A stretch of DNA of 64,000 nt from Tipula vernalis (lineage: Eukaryota > Arthropoda > Insecta > Diptera > Tipulidae). The stretch covers positions 259,786,245 to 259,850,244 of the forward strand of contig OY282559.1 in assembly GCA_958295665.1 (NCBI GenBank), read 5' to 3'. The notes under the pieces are model-generated. The model had not been told where the DNA came from. It saw only the letters and a list, made by a program, of their open reading frames with translations, and did no database searches. The position numbers and the translations under genes are program-made. This document shows, in pieces, positions 23,222 to 34,531 of this stretch; within the stretch, counting starts at the first letter, position 1; every line of letters begins with the position of its first letter.

Positions 23222-23985
23222 GGCTTATCGAAATCTCGGTTTTTCAAAAGCTCGGTTTTCAAAATCTCGCTTTTTTAAATCTCATTTTAAAAATTTCGAT
23301 TTTAAAAATCTTGTTTTCTGACGAAATTTTTTTTTTTTTTATATTTTGGTTTTAATTTTTTCTATTGTATGTCTAAATATTTTGCTATTAACGGTTATTG
23401 GATGGTTTTTAATATTTTTAGTTAATTAAATTTGCTGGTGTTTTTGGGAGCGTATTGAAATTATGATTCTCAAAATCTTATTGTTATCAAAATGTTGGCT
23501 TGTAGAAAATCTTGGTTTTTTGAAAACTTTAAAATTAAATTCCCCATTTTCCAGAATTTATAATTTTCAGTTATTTTCGTTTTAAAATGAAAAATCCCCA
23601 TTTTTCAGAATTTAGAAAAGCATGATTTTGAAAACCAAGATTTTTTCAACCAAGATTTTTTCAACCAAGATTTAGTACCCAACTACACATACACATATTT
23701 ACACACCCACATACACATACACATAAACACACAAATTCACAACTCTTAACAAGAGAGATACATAATCGCAAACGATATAAATCCTGATCTCAAAAGCTTG
23801 GTTTTGAAAAATAAAATTTTATTAGTTCGGGCGGCTCGAATTAATAAAAATTTATTTTTCAAAACCGAGCTTTTCAGAACCGAGATTTTCAAAATCGAGA
23901 TTTTGAAAACCGAAATATTGAAAACCGAGATCTTGAAAACCGAGACTTTGAAAGCCGAGATTTTGAAAACCGAGATTATGTAGCC
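23222..23985. mobile_element. Small foldback element with TCTCGGTTTTCAAAA subrepeats (left arm copy)
   Basis: The left end (GGCTTATCGAAATCTCGG) and right end (complement of GGCTACATAATCTCGG) are imperfect inverted repeats. Inside each end are tandem ~15-18-bp units of the type TCTCGGTTTTCAAAA: at about 23234-23330 in one orientation, and at about 23860-23980 in the other. Terminal repeats built of short tandem units are typical of foldback elements. The open frame reading KTEILKTEILKTE is a translation of the repeat and not a protein gene. Confidence 0.65.
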
Positions 23986-24093
23986 AACCCAATTAATACA
24001 ACTCGTATGCTAGATAAACAAAATAATAAAAACGATAATATTTTATTGGTCATAAGGAAATGATTCCGAAATTGAACGAATTTGAATGAACCC

Positions 24094-24343
24094 CGCCCTA
24101 TTCTTGAATTCCACATCCTTTTTCCCACATGCGGACATCTGTCAAAATTCATCAAAACGTTTGGAAATTGTAATTCGTATATAAAACACATGGGGCATGG
24201 ACATTTTCCTATACGGGGAATTTCTTCCACCTGCTTATACTCATTCGGAAATATTCCCTTAGTACCGAAAAAATTCAATTTTTATGAATTTTGACAGATG
24301 TCCACATGTGGAAAATGGATGTGGAATTCGAGAATAGGGCCCC
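24094..24343. mobile_element. MITE family B, copy 1 (left arm)
   Basis: Inverted terminal repeats share CCTATTCTNGAATTCCACAT and continue through CACATGYGGACATCTGTCAAAA. Matching elements lie at 30448-30702 (the mirrored arm copy) and 40232-40483. No coding capacity and no clear target duplication were seen. Confidence 0.75.
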
Positions 24344-25103
24344 AGGTAGAGATTTAAACCTCTTTTGTACATAAACCAAAAATAGTAAAATATTCTAAAT
24401 AACTTTAGAAGTAAAGAGTGTAAATAGGATAAAGCTATATCATAGGTCGGATACCTCATTCGAACATATGGATGTTAATTTATTTTACTATGTATTTCTG
24501 AAATAATGGGACCTATCTCTTTTTATTGGTTGCCACATTTCCATTTTAAAATGGAACAGATATAAGAATAGGTCTAGGCCTACTAAGATCCTTTTCGATG
24601 ATGATAATTAATTTCGAGAGCAAAAAAAACGCGTTAAAACTTACAAACACTATAACAAAACGATTTATAAAAAAAATCAACAAAAAAGTACCTAATCAGC
24701 TGATTTTGTTTACAAAATATCATTGTGTTGAGAATGTTTTCATTAGAGTTTTTCAGATATTACACAAACGAACAGAATTACACATTCTTCTATCCTTGAA
24801 AATAAATAATTATTGTAGTTTCAAGAAAAAAAAAACTTAAAATTTGCTTCTTGTTGTATGAATCGTACAATAATTGAAACAATATTTTTTGTATTGTGGT
24901 CGTTGCAAAATTCGTTGGAATTAAAAAAAAACAGGATATCTGCAAAAAACAAAATGTTAGGAACTCGCATTTAAAGTTTGTGTAAACATTTTTTGAGATA
25001 TTTTGTATTACGTAACGTATTGCATGTAATAAAGCTGTTAATTACATTGAATTTTAATACCAATTTTACGTAATCTTCACTAATCAAAATCGAACAACAA
25101 CCT

Positions 25104-25208
<105 letters not shown>

Positions 25209-25289
25209 CTTTTCGCAACCAAAACTTCTTCAACGTCCTTCCGTTTTTTATGCCATATTGAAATATGCAGTTTTGAAATGAACTCAAAA

Positions 25290-25830
25290 CTTTGATATAT
25301 TCAAACCATTATAAATGGGTGACAAAAAATCAATTAGAGCGTCTTCATTGTTTATGCCTTTTTTATAACCATATTGTTTGTTACTGAAGAAGTTACTTTC
25401 ATTTAAAAAATCAAGCATTCTGGTTTTAACCGCTTTTTAAATATTTTGGAAAAATATAAAACTGATGCTATTTGAACTTCTATCTTCACCACCATTTTCA
25501 TCAATAATATTATATAATCGATGAAATACTCTAGTTTTACCGACCAAATCATTAATTACTTGCCATTGGGCTTTTGGATTATTCTTTGAGTTTGTCAATT
25601 TATTTTCGTAGTAATTGTGTTTCTGAAAATTAATTTCGTGAGATACTTAATTTTTAAGTTTTCTATAATTTTTTTTAATTTAGTATTCAAAGGATGTAAT
25701 TTCCGCTTTCTTCCTAAATAGTTCTTAAGATTAACTTTTTTAGACAATACCGCATCTCTACATAGGTTTTTCGAACCGTTGTTGTAATGTAATGGTAAAC
25801 ATTGTAGGTGATTAGCCAAAGGAACGCTTT
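25290..25830 (-). pseudogene. Non-LTR retrotransposon fragment (EN-RT linker and RT fingers)
   Basis: Minus-strand frames give NSKNNPKAQWQVINDLVGKT and HRLYNIIDENGGE, typical of the linker between endonuclease and RT in CR1/Jockey-group elements. A shifted frame then gives MLDFLNESNFFSNKQYGYKK followed by GINNEDALIDF, matching the RT block Q(Y/F)GFR..sTedAl. The RT segment between them, with the PDG block, is missing. Upstream (25595-25819) a basic segment NLKNYLGRKRKLHPLNTKLK fits the same linker. The relic is truncated at both ends. Confidence 0.6.
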
Positions 25831-25837
25831 TACAATC

Positions 25838-25905
25838 TTTAGTTAGCGTCGAGAATCGAACTCAGAGACCGGGCGTGATAGGAAACTGTCTTGGCCACTG
25901 CTCAC
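25838..25905 (-). other. tRNA-like segment, possible SINE head
   Basis: On the minus strand GCAGTGGCCAAGACAG resembles an internal promoter A box, and 35-40 bp later GAGTTCGATTCTCG matches the B-box consensus GGTTCGANTCC well. The spacing suits a tRNA or tRNA-derived SINE. A full cloverleaf could not be drawn by eye, so a functional tRNA is unlikely. Confidence 0.3.
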
Positions 25906-26159
25906 ATGATCAATCATATAACCAGCACCAAAACTCCAGTGGAATGGTAATCAAAATGAAAATACAAAACATTTCCGTGAGCATACTCACGGTTGCACAA
26001 TATGAGAAAATATATATGTACATAAGAACCGCATGCTAATATTATCCTCAATTACTACTGAGAAACTTATTTAAATGAATTCTTTAAACATCAAAATCGG
26101 AAACCTAACCAAATTGATGTAGAGTTAGAACGAAATTACGTAATATTACGGCAAGTATT

Positions 26160-28690
26160 ATGGTCGGTGACTTTAATGCCCACCATAAAGAATGGTTGAA
26201 TCACAAAGATACAAATGTCGCTGGGTGCCATACGGAATGGCTTGCCGTTTCGCATGACCTCACACAGATTGTTAGTGAGTCCACATTTGTATGCCAAAAT
26301 TCTAGAGGAGTTCATATTCTGGATCTCTGTCTGACATCAATCCCTCATTCCATGGAGGCCCATGTCGAAACTGGAATTGGAAATTCTGACCATAACTTAA
26401 TAACCACAAAAATATCTGTCGAAACACCACCAGAATTTAGGCAGCAGCCAAGGCGTCTTTGGCATTTTAACAAGGCTGATTTTGATGGTTTACGGTCATT
26501 TTTTCAACACTTCCCTTGGGAACGCCATTGCCTACATAACAACAACATAGACGACGCCGTTTCCAGTTTTACTGACACCGTCTTACATGGAATGAATAAA
26601 TTTATCCCCTCATCATTTTCCAATCCCAATCAAAATTTTAAAATATTTTCAAAAGAAGCCACCAAAGCTGCCAAACAAAATAAATCGGCACACAAAAAAT
26701 ATAAACGCAACAAAATTTCTTATGAGGAATACAAAACGATACGGAACACCTGCAAACAAACCTGTGGTAGAGAAGCGAAAAGAGCCGACAGCAAGAAAGC
26801 CAATGTGGCTTCCGAGCTGAAAATCTCCGATCGCAACTTTTACCACATGGTCGCATCGGTTGCAAATATTTCGAAAACATCTGTTTCAGCATTGAAATGT
26901 GCTGACGGCGCTTTGGTGGTGGATCCATATTTACAAGCCGACTTATTGGCAAGCATCTTCAAATCGAACTCGACATTAGTTGTCCCAGATGAAATTAGGC
27001 CTCCATTAGTTCCATATTGTGGTTCTAAAATGAGCCCCGTCACCATCTCGGAGGAAATTGTCTTTACTAATCTGAAGTCAATGAATGTAAACAAGGCCAC
27101 CGGACCTGATGGAATTCCAGTTCGAATATTGAAGGAGTTTGCCAATGAATTGGCTCCAATATTATCTAAAATTTTCCTACTTTCATACAAGCAAGGCCAC
27201 TACCCGAACGCCTGGAAGAGTGCAATGGTGCAACCCGTGCTGAAACGGGGTTGTGACAAAACTGACCCTTCAAACTACCGGCCAATATCAATTGTGTCAG
27301 CCGTCGCTAAAGTCTTTGAGAAATGCATCAATAAACATATAGTTAAATATCTTGAAGTTAACAAACTAATTTCGGATAGACAATACGGCTTTCGTGAAAG
27401 CCGATCCACGACCGATCTCCTGACGTACGTCACAAACAAATGGAATCTCGCCTTAGAACACCACGGAGAGGCCTTTGCAATCGCTTTGGATATATCCAAG
27501 GCTTTTGATATGGTATGGCATGAGAATCTTATTTGTAAACTTGTGGCATACGGGCTGGACTCGATGACCACCAGGTGGATTAAAAGCTATCTCAATGACC
27601 GAAAAATCAGCGTCGTACTTAATGGGAGATCATCATCGACGCACTCCCCAAATGCCGGAGTCCCTCAGGGATCACCTTTGTCACCGACCCTGTTTTTGCT
27701 ATACATCAACGATTTGCTGGATAGCACTGTAAACCCTATCCATAGCTTTGCAGATGATGCCACATTGCATTCTTCTATTTCATTCGAGGCGGAGCCTAGT
27801 ATTACAGATTTAAATAATAAACGGTCAGAAGTCGTAACTTCTCTTAATTCCGATTTAAGTACAATATTTGAGTGGGGTAACAACAACTTAGTGCAATTTA
27901 ACGAGAAAAAGACACAAATATGCACATTTTCACGTAAAAAAAGTCGCAACGACTACCCATTTGTGGTAAAAAACCATATCCTTGTGGGTTGCGACTCAAT
28001 TCGACTGCTTGGTGTTCAAATAAGTAACAAACTCAAATGGAATGAACACATTGTTGCATTGGCTAAATCAGCTTCAAAAAAACTCGGGTTCCTAAATAGA
28101 TGCAGAAGGTTTTTTTAAAAATCGCATCAAGTTCTCCAGATATATAAAACCTTCATCCGACCATGTATAGAGTATTGCTGTCAAGTTTGGGGAGGTGCGT
28201 CTGGTACCACCCTCCAGTTATTGGACAGGGTTCAACGCCGCGCTATCCGAATAATACGGAATCCCAGACTTACCCAAGAACTAGACAGCTTACAGCATCG
28301 CAGAGATGTTGCAGAACTCTGCGTCTTCTACAGATGCTTACATGGTAAATGTTCTGCAGAACTATCGGAGAAAATACCACCATTCGTTACAACAACAAGA
28401 GTAACAAGAGGAACAACCAATGCACATAGGTTTACGGTGAAGCTCCCGAAACCTCGAACTGAAGAAATTAAGCGCGAATTTGTATATCGAACATCAAAAA
28501 CGTGGAATTCGCTAATACACTTCAAATTTCCGGAGGAAAACAAAATGAATAAATTTAAGGTAGCTATTAATCTTTACTTGAAGGATCGCGCATTGGGTGC
28601 AGAAGCTCTGACAGTTACAAGGAGTTAGGACCGTTAATAAGTCCGCTCTGCACCCAATTAAAATATGTATATAAAAAAAAAAAAAAAAAA
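26160..28690 (+). mobile_element. CR1/Jockey-group non-LTR retrotransposon, 5'-truncated, with poly(A) tail
   Basis: A 652-codon frame (26160-28118) begins inside the apurinic endonuclease at VGDFNAHHKEWL and continues to the SDHNLI motif. RT follows: NKATGPDGIPVRILKEF, DRQYGFRESRSTTDL, the motif-A block ALDISKAFDMVWHENL, AGVPQGSPLSPTLFLLYIND and the catalytic box FADDATL. A 1-nt frameshift in a T-run near 28112 separates it from the C-terminal domain (LLDRVQRRAIRIIRN and RRDVAELCVFYRCLHG, to 28628). A poly(A) run ends it at 28690. No RNase H is present. This is the best-preserved RT in the window. ORF1 and the endonuclease N terminus are lost to 5' truncation, as usual for target-primed insertions. 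Confidence 0.88.
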
Positions 28691-28691
28691 A

Positions 28692-29440
28692 GGGTGATTT
28701 GGAAATTCAAAGAATTATTTTCCTTCCTAGGTCAATAACCCACATAAGTAAATGAAACAACAAAAATAAGAAAATCGTTTGATTCATGATTTTCCCATGG
28801 ATCAAAAAATTAAAGTCACTAAGGCAAGGATGATAATAAGAAACGCAAGCAAGAATAATTATTATCAAAAATAAAATGGGCATTTGAATAATCAGAACAA
28901 ACTTTTGTGAATCAGAACAAACATTCCTCAAAATTCAAAATTGAAAAATTTAACAAAATAAAAAAGTTTATGTCGAATTTGTATACACACTGGGAAAGTG
29001 GCAAGAAATACATACAACTTGCTAGTTATAAATAAAAACTGAATACATATCTACAAAAAATCATTTTTTTTATTTGTTGATGCAATTCGTTTCAGAACTT
29101 TACATAATTTTCAATATTTCCCGAGAAAATTTTCATCAAAACCAGTTATTTTAAATCTAGTAGAACAAAAATTAAATAACTTTATCTTCAGATATTCTGT
29201 ACCCATCTATAAGTCAGAATTATATAAATTTGGAAAAAACTAGTTTTTTTTTACTTATTCAGTTTTCTGCAATGGTTAGCTAATTTTAATTAAACATACC
29301 AAATTATCGAGAATATTTTGTTTAACGAAAACACGATATGTTCAGAATCAGATACCGAAACTTAATTTGTTTAAAGATAAGGAAACACAATATTTCGACC
29401 AGCAAATCAGATCTCTTAGTATTTGTTGAAATAAAGCTTT
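28692..29440. other. Palindrome spacer remainder, no gene seen
   Basis: AT-rich DNA between the poly(A) tail of the non-LTR insert and the right palindrome arm. No motif, repeat pair or transposase fragment was recognised. Together with about 25906-26150 it may be what is left of the original core of the palindromic element. Confidence 0.4.
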
Positions 29441-29801
29441 ATTTTAGGTTGTTGTTCGATTTTGATTAGTGAAGATTACGTAAAATTGGTATTAAAATTC
29501 AATGTAATTAACAGCTTTATTACATGCAATACGTTACGTAATACAAAATATCTCAAAAAATGTTTACACAAACTTTAAATGCGAGTTCCTAACATTTTGT
29601 TTTTTGCAGATATCCTGTTTTTTTTTAATTCCAATGAATTTTGCAACGACCACAATACAAAAAATATTGTTTCAATTATTGTACGATTCATACAACAAGA
29701 AGCAAATTTTAAGTTTTTTTTTTCTTGAAACTACAATAATTATTTATTTTCAAGGATAGAAGTATGTGTAATTCTGTTCGTTTGTGTAATATCTGAAAAA
29801 C

Positions 29802-30031
29802 CAAAACCAACAAAAATGTTTATACAAGCCGTCTCGTTCGCTCCTTACACAGATCCTATCAAAAAAATATACACTATATTTATTATGAATCTATCACCTA
29901 TACTTATTTGTTTTGTGTATATATACTTTCTGATTTATTTATATGCATCACTAATACTACGCCTTAACGTACTTTTTTATATCTTGAGTGTTTGTACTGT
30001 TTGGCTTGTATAAACATTTTTGTTGGTTTTG
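29802..30031. mobile_element. 230-bp MITE inserted only in the right arm
   Basis: The ends are perfect 29-bp inverted repeats starting CAAAACCAACAAAAATG. The 7-bp GAAAAAC is duplicated at 29795-29801 and 30032-30038, and occurs once at the matching place in the left arm. A 7-bp duplication and a CA start would suit the P/Galileo group, but this is only suggestive. Confidence 0.85.
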
Positions 30032-30447
30032 GAAAAACCCTAATGAAAACATTCTCAACACAATGATATTTTGTATACAAAATCAGCTGATGTATGTAGG
30101 TACTTTTTTGTTGATTTTTTTTTTAAATCGTTTTGTTATAGTGTTTGTAAGTTTTAACGCGTTTTTTTTGCTCTCGAAATTAATTATCATCATCGAAAAG
30201 GATCTTAGTAGGCCTAGACCTATTCTTATATCTGTTCCATTTTAAAATGGAAATGTGGCAACCAATAAAAAGAGATAGGTCCCATTATTTCAGAAATACA
30301 TAGTAAAATAAATTAACATCCATATGTTCGAATGAGGTATCCGACCTATGATATAGCTTTATCCTATTTACACTCTTTACTTCTAAAGTTATTTAGAATA
30401 TTTTACTATTTTTGCTTTATGTACAAAAGATATGTAAATCTCTACCT

Positions 30448-30702
30448 GGGGCCCTATTCTCGAATTCCACATCCATTTTCCACATGTGGACACATCTGTC
30501 AAAATTCATAAAAATTGAATTTTTTCGGTACTAAGGGAATATTTCCGAATGAGTATAAGCAGGTGGAAGAAATTCCCCGTATAGGAAAATGTCCATGCCC
30601 CATGTGTTTTATATACGAATTACAATTTCCAAACGTTTTGATGAATTTTGACAGATGTCCGCATGTGGGAAAAAGGATGTGGAATTCAAGAATAGGGCGG
30701 GG
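30448..30702. mobile_element. MITE family B, copy 2 (right arm)
   Basis: Mirror image of 24094-24343 as part of the arm. Terminal inverted repeats read GGGGCCCTATTCTCGAATTC and its complement. Confidence 0.75.
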
Positions 30703-30807
30703 TTCATTCAAATTCGTTCAATTTCGGAATCATTTCCTTATGACCAATAAAATATTATCGTTTTTATTATTTTGTTTATCTAGCATACGAGTTGTATTAA
30801 TTGGGTT

Positions 30808-31572
30808 GGCTACATAATCTCGGTTTTCAAAATCTCGGCTTTCAAAGTCTCGGTTTTCAAGATCTCGGTTTTCAATATTTCGGTTTTCAAAATCTCGATT
30901 TTGAAAATCTCGGTTCTGAAAAGCTCGGTTTTGAAAAATAAATTTTTATTAATTCGAGCCGCCCGAACTAATAAAATTTTATTTTTCAAAACCAAGCTTT
31001 TGAGATCAGGATTTATATCGTTTGCGATTATGTATCTCTCTTGTTAAGAGTTGTGAATTTGTATGTTTATGTGTATGTGTATGTGGGTGTGTAAATATGT
31101 GTATGTGTAGTTGGGTACTAAATCTTGGTTGAAAAAATCTTGGTTGAAAAAATCTTGGTTTTCAAAATCATGCTTTTTCTAAATTCTGAAAAATGGGGAT
31201 TTTTCATTTTAAAACGAAAATAACTGAAAATTATAAATTCTGGAAAATGGGGAATTTAATTTTAAAGTTTTCAAAAAACCAAGATTTTCTACAAGCCAAC
31301 ATTTTGATAACAATAAGATTTTGAGAATCATAATTTCAATACGCTCCCAAAAACACCAGCAAATTTAATTAACTAAAAATATTAAAAACCATCCAATAAC
31401 CGTTAATAGCAAAATATTTAGACATACAATAGAAAAAATTAAAACCAAAATATAAAAAAAAAAAAAATTTCGTCAGAAAACAAGATTTTTAAAATCGAAA
31501 TTTTTAAAATGAGATTTAAAAAAGCGAGATTTTGAAAACCGAGCTTTTGAAAAACCGAGATTTCGATAAGCC
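30808..31572. mobile_element. Small foldback element with TCTCGGTTTTCAAAA subrepeats (right arm copy)
   Basis: Mirror image of 23222-23985, from GGCTACATAATCTCGG to TTTCGATAAGCC, with the same short tandem units in its two ends. Confidence 0.65.
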
Positions 31573-32124
31573 AGCCTCCCTATTAAATTCGGTAATGTAT
31601 TTTTACAACACACAAAGTTTTACTTATATTGCATTTGTGTATGTTGTCATTTCATCTATGGCTACGCAGGCCGTTCTAAAAATTTCAATAATTATTGTTT
31701 GTTTATAAAAATTCTTGTGAAAGAAGAAAAGGAATAGCGTAATATGTACTTTCGGTGATACATACATTCGCATCAATCTATAATAAACAACAACAATTCG
31801 CCAACAAAGTACGCCTTTTTCATTCGTAAAGACTACAAATACTAACGCAAAATGCACAAATAGATTTTATTTTATTTTCGCCTCTTGTACATTGCTTATG
31901 TTTTTAATTATTTTTTGCTTTTCGTTTCTATAGATTCCTTCGATTTTTTTTTTTCGTAATCTAAATGCTGTAGGAAGAAAAGAGATAATTAATTTTTGGA
32001 CGATCTTATATAGCCTTTCGTTCGAGTTACAAACATTTCCCCTTTAAAATTTGTGTATTTTATTTCAGCTACATTTTGTTTACGTGAAAGTTGTTCATCT
32101 GGTTAAGTATTTATTTGTGACACT

Positions 32125-33186
32125 GTATCAAAATGATTTTTCCCATTACATGCTGTACACTTTTTTCCATAGGCTGGGCATAAATTTTTATCGAATACGT
32201 GATATGTACCACAGAATTTACACTTACGATCATTGTTTTTCTTCTTATCTTGAATCTTTTTTTGTTTTAGTTTATTGACAGATTTATTTTCGTCCACAAT
32301 TATTTTATTAAATCTATCCTCCGTGACTTCATTTATTTTATATTCCTGTCCTCGGAACATATTAAAAATCATATAAAAATTTAAAAATTAAATAAATAGA
32401 ATTCTGTCTATTAGTCGGTATCGTTGAATTATCGTTCGTAAATACTAATATACTGTGTTAATAAAAACACATTTAAAAAGGTATAATCACCGGTAGCGTA
32501 TTAGATATTACATGAATTAATTAACATTCAACAAAATATTGAAAAAAAGTAAAAATTCCTGTATAATTTTTTCCAGCGTTAATATTTCCGGATCTTCAGC
32601 TAAGAATTTTTTCTTTAAATATTGATCTTTTATACCGAACGTAATCCTGTCTCTTAGCATATCGTCGGCTGTAACCGCTTGATCGTATTTACATAAATCC
32701 ACTATACGACGTAACCTGACTAAATAAGCATCAAATGTTTCATCACTTAATTGATTGCAAGACTGCAAGTATGGAATAAATATCGGTCGTATAATACATT
32801 TCTTTTAGAAACAAGACGCTCGCCTATAAGCTTCAATACATTTACAGATGTTGTTTTTCATCCTCTGTCAATGAAAAATGCGAATATTTTATTTTTGCCT
32901 CGTCCCCGATCAACGTTAGTAATAGATTAATCTATTTCTTTTCATCTTCTTCCAGCCCTGTACCAGCTGCGATTACATACTCGTTCCAATTATTTTTAAA
33001 TAGTTCGAATTTCTCGGTGATATCGCCATTTTCGACGTCTAAGTGTTTTGGAAATGGAACATTTTGAGATCGGCTTAAATTCTTTTGCATTTCTATCATG
33101 TTTACATTTAGCATTTGTAAATTGTCCGATATGAGTTTAAAATTTTCCGAAAAATCCTTAAACACGTTCTTCAACTCGTCAGCCAT
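32125..33186 (-). pseudogene. Element D gag, split by the palindrome
   Basis: Gag begins with MADELKNVFKDFSENFKL at 33186 and has a helical N terminus to about 32932. A capsid segment follows (32517-32768) with SDETFDAYLVRLRRIVDLCK and AVTADDMLRDRITFGIKDQY, a classic retrotransposon gag helix pattern. Nucleocapsid cysteines lie at 32103-32372 (KCKFCGTYHVFDKNLCPAYG and KCTACNGKNHFDT). The last zinc knuckle is cut at its third Cys/His position by the palindromic insertion; the next residues resume at 22674. Frame changes between the three segments show decay apart from that insertion. Confidence 0.8.
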
Positions 33187-33289
33187 TTTGTTTTTATGTT
33201 CACTATGTGATTTTTTATTTTTTTTTTATTATATTTATGGATAATTTAAGAAATAATTTATGTATTACGAAAATTCTTTTCTTAAATCA

Positions 33290-33304
33290 CCACATCTGAC
33301 ACCA
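33290..33304 (-). promoter_or_regulatory. Primer-binding site of element D (Leu-tRNA type)
   Basis: Minus-strand TGGTGTCAGATGTGG lies directly against the LTR end. TGGTGTCAGAAGTGG-like sites pair with the 3' end of leucine tRNAs; there is one mismatch. Confidence 0.72.
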
Positions 33305-33461
33305 TGTTATGTTTGGTTGCTAATTTAATAATAACAAACAGTATTTAGATTAATAAATATTTATTTATTAGAGCACAACTCATCAGTATGGCGTTCAATA
33401 TCTAACTACCCTAGTGATATATGTATAACAGTATAAGAGTATAACATATAACAGTATAACA
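33305..33461 (-). repeat. 5' LTR of element D (157 bp)
   Basis: Direct repeat of 21293-21447 with TGTTATG...TATAACA ends, followed by the target duplication AACTG at 33462-33466. Confidence 0.92.
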
Positions 33462-33654
33462 AACTGTATTCTCCTGTATTCCCCGAAATTAAACATTTTG
33501 ACACTACATTTCAGATTAATATATGTGGCAATACTGTTTTCCGATCTCAAAAATTTACATTGTACCGATTTACTTTCAAATCAGATTTAACTTTCAGATC
33601 GGTTTTACTTTCAAATCGGAATACATAGTAGACCTACAAGCAAGTACTGCTTAG

Positions 33655-34060
33655 TGAGCTATAAGTACTGCTCTACAGCATTTTTAGAAATTGCGCAAGC
33701 TTTCGATAACGTATGGAATAAAGGACTTATGTACAAAATTAGAAGACAATTACCGAAAAGTTTTTCTAAAATCATTAGAAATTATCTAGAAGGCTTACAT
33801 GAAAAAACACATCGAAGCTAAACGTCAAAAAGGAGGCTCCGCTTATGCATCCAACATAATAAAGTTGCAACGAATACAGTCAAGAATACTAAAAATAATG
33901 GTAAATATACCCTGGTATATACGTAACACAAACATACATCAAAACAGTAGCAGACATAATCAAGCAGTACAGTAAAAAGTACCAGTTGAAACTAAAACAA
34001 CATCCCAACGTTTAGGCAGCGAAATTTTAAAAAGGCCCAGATACCAGCGTCTTAAAAAAA
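33655..34060 (+). pseudogene. Jockey non-LTR retrotransposon fragment
   Basis: The first part reads CSTAFLEIAQAFDNVWNKGL with KIRRQLPKSF, the motif-A region of Jockey RT. After an internal deletion of the catalytic box and thumb, the C-terminal domain appears: IIKLQRIQSRILKIMVNIPW then YIRNTNIHQ, and in another frame DIIKQYSKKYQLKLKQHPNV. These are characteristic of the Jockey C terminus. Stops and frameshifts are frequent. Confidence 0.75.
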
Positions 34061-34073
34061 ACATCCTTTAGAT

Positions 34074-34193
34074 CATGCTGTATAAGATAGCAGAAAATTT
34101 TCAGCAGAAAAAATGAGTTTTTCTACTCACCACTAGGAGCAGCACTAAAACAAAAGAGAACTTTTTCTGCTGAAATATTTATTAGCCAGCAGA
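34074..34193 (-). repeat. ~120-bp dispersed hairpin repeat, copy 1
   Basis: Nearly identical, in inverted orientation, to 44468-44584. The core contains TTCAGCAGAA and TTTTTTCTGCTGAA as an internal inverted repeat around a loop including TAGTGCTGCTCCTAGTGGTG. It is probably a MITE-like element with undefined ends. Confidence 0.6.
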
Positions 34194-34531
34194 AAAATTA
34201 TGAATATTTTTCAATTATGAATATTGTTAATAGTTTATTTTTGTTTTTAATATTGTTGTTATTCGTATTTCTCGTTCGGAAAGATCGTCTAATTTATTTA
34301 CAGCGAAACGCTCTTCAAGCGCACTATAAATACATACGATTTTTAGCAACTAAAAATTCAAATAGGATAATAAAATCTCTTGAACGATTTTTCTTTTTTG
34401 ATCGGCTAATTATAATTTATAAATTATAAATTGTTATAGTAGTACAGACAGTACATTTCAATATTTACTTCTCGAACTTTAAACAAATGTAAATGATTAA
34501 ATTATATTTATAATTTTTATAAGTTGTTATT

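Larger units (their letters stand above)
29441..32121 (-). repeat. Right arm of the giant palindrome
   Basis: Inverted copy of 22678-25108. It is about 250 bp longer, almost entirely because of the MITE at 29802-30031. Scattered substitutions (for example near 31858 and 32091) and small indels show the arms have diverged slightly since they were formed or last homogenised. Confidence 0.9.

Noticed and set aside
23798..23983. ORF reading KTEILKTEILKTE (mirrored at 30810-30995)
   Set aside because: Direct translation of the short tandem units of the foldback element; duplicated with the palindrome arm, and not a protein gene.
26638..27949. Minus-strand ORFs within the CR1/Jockey-group element
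   Set aside because: Shadows of the plus-strand RT frame, without motifs.
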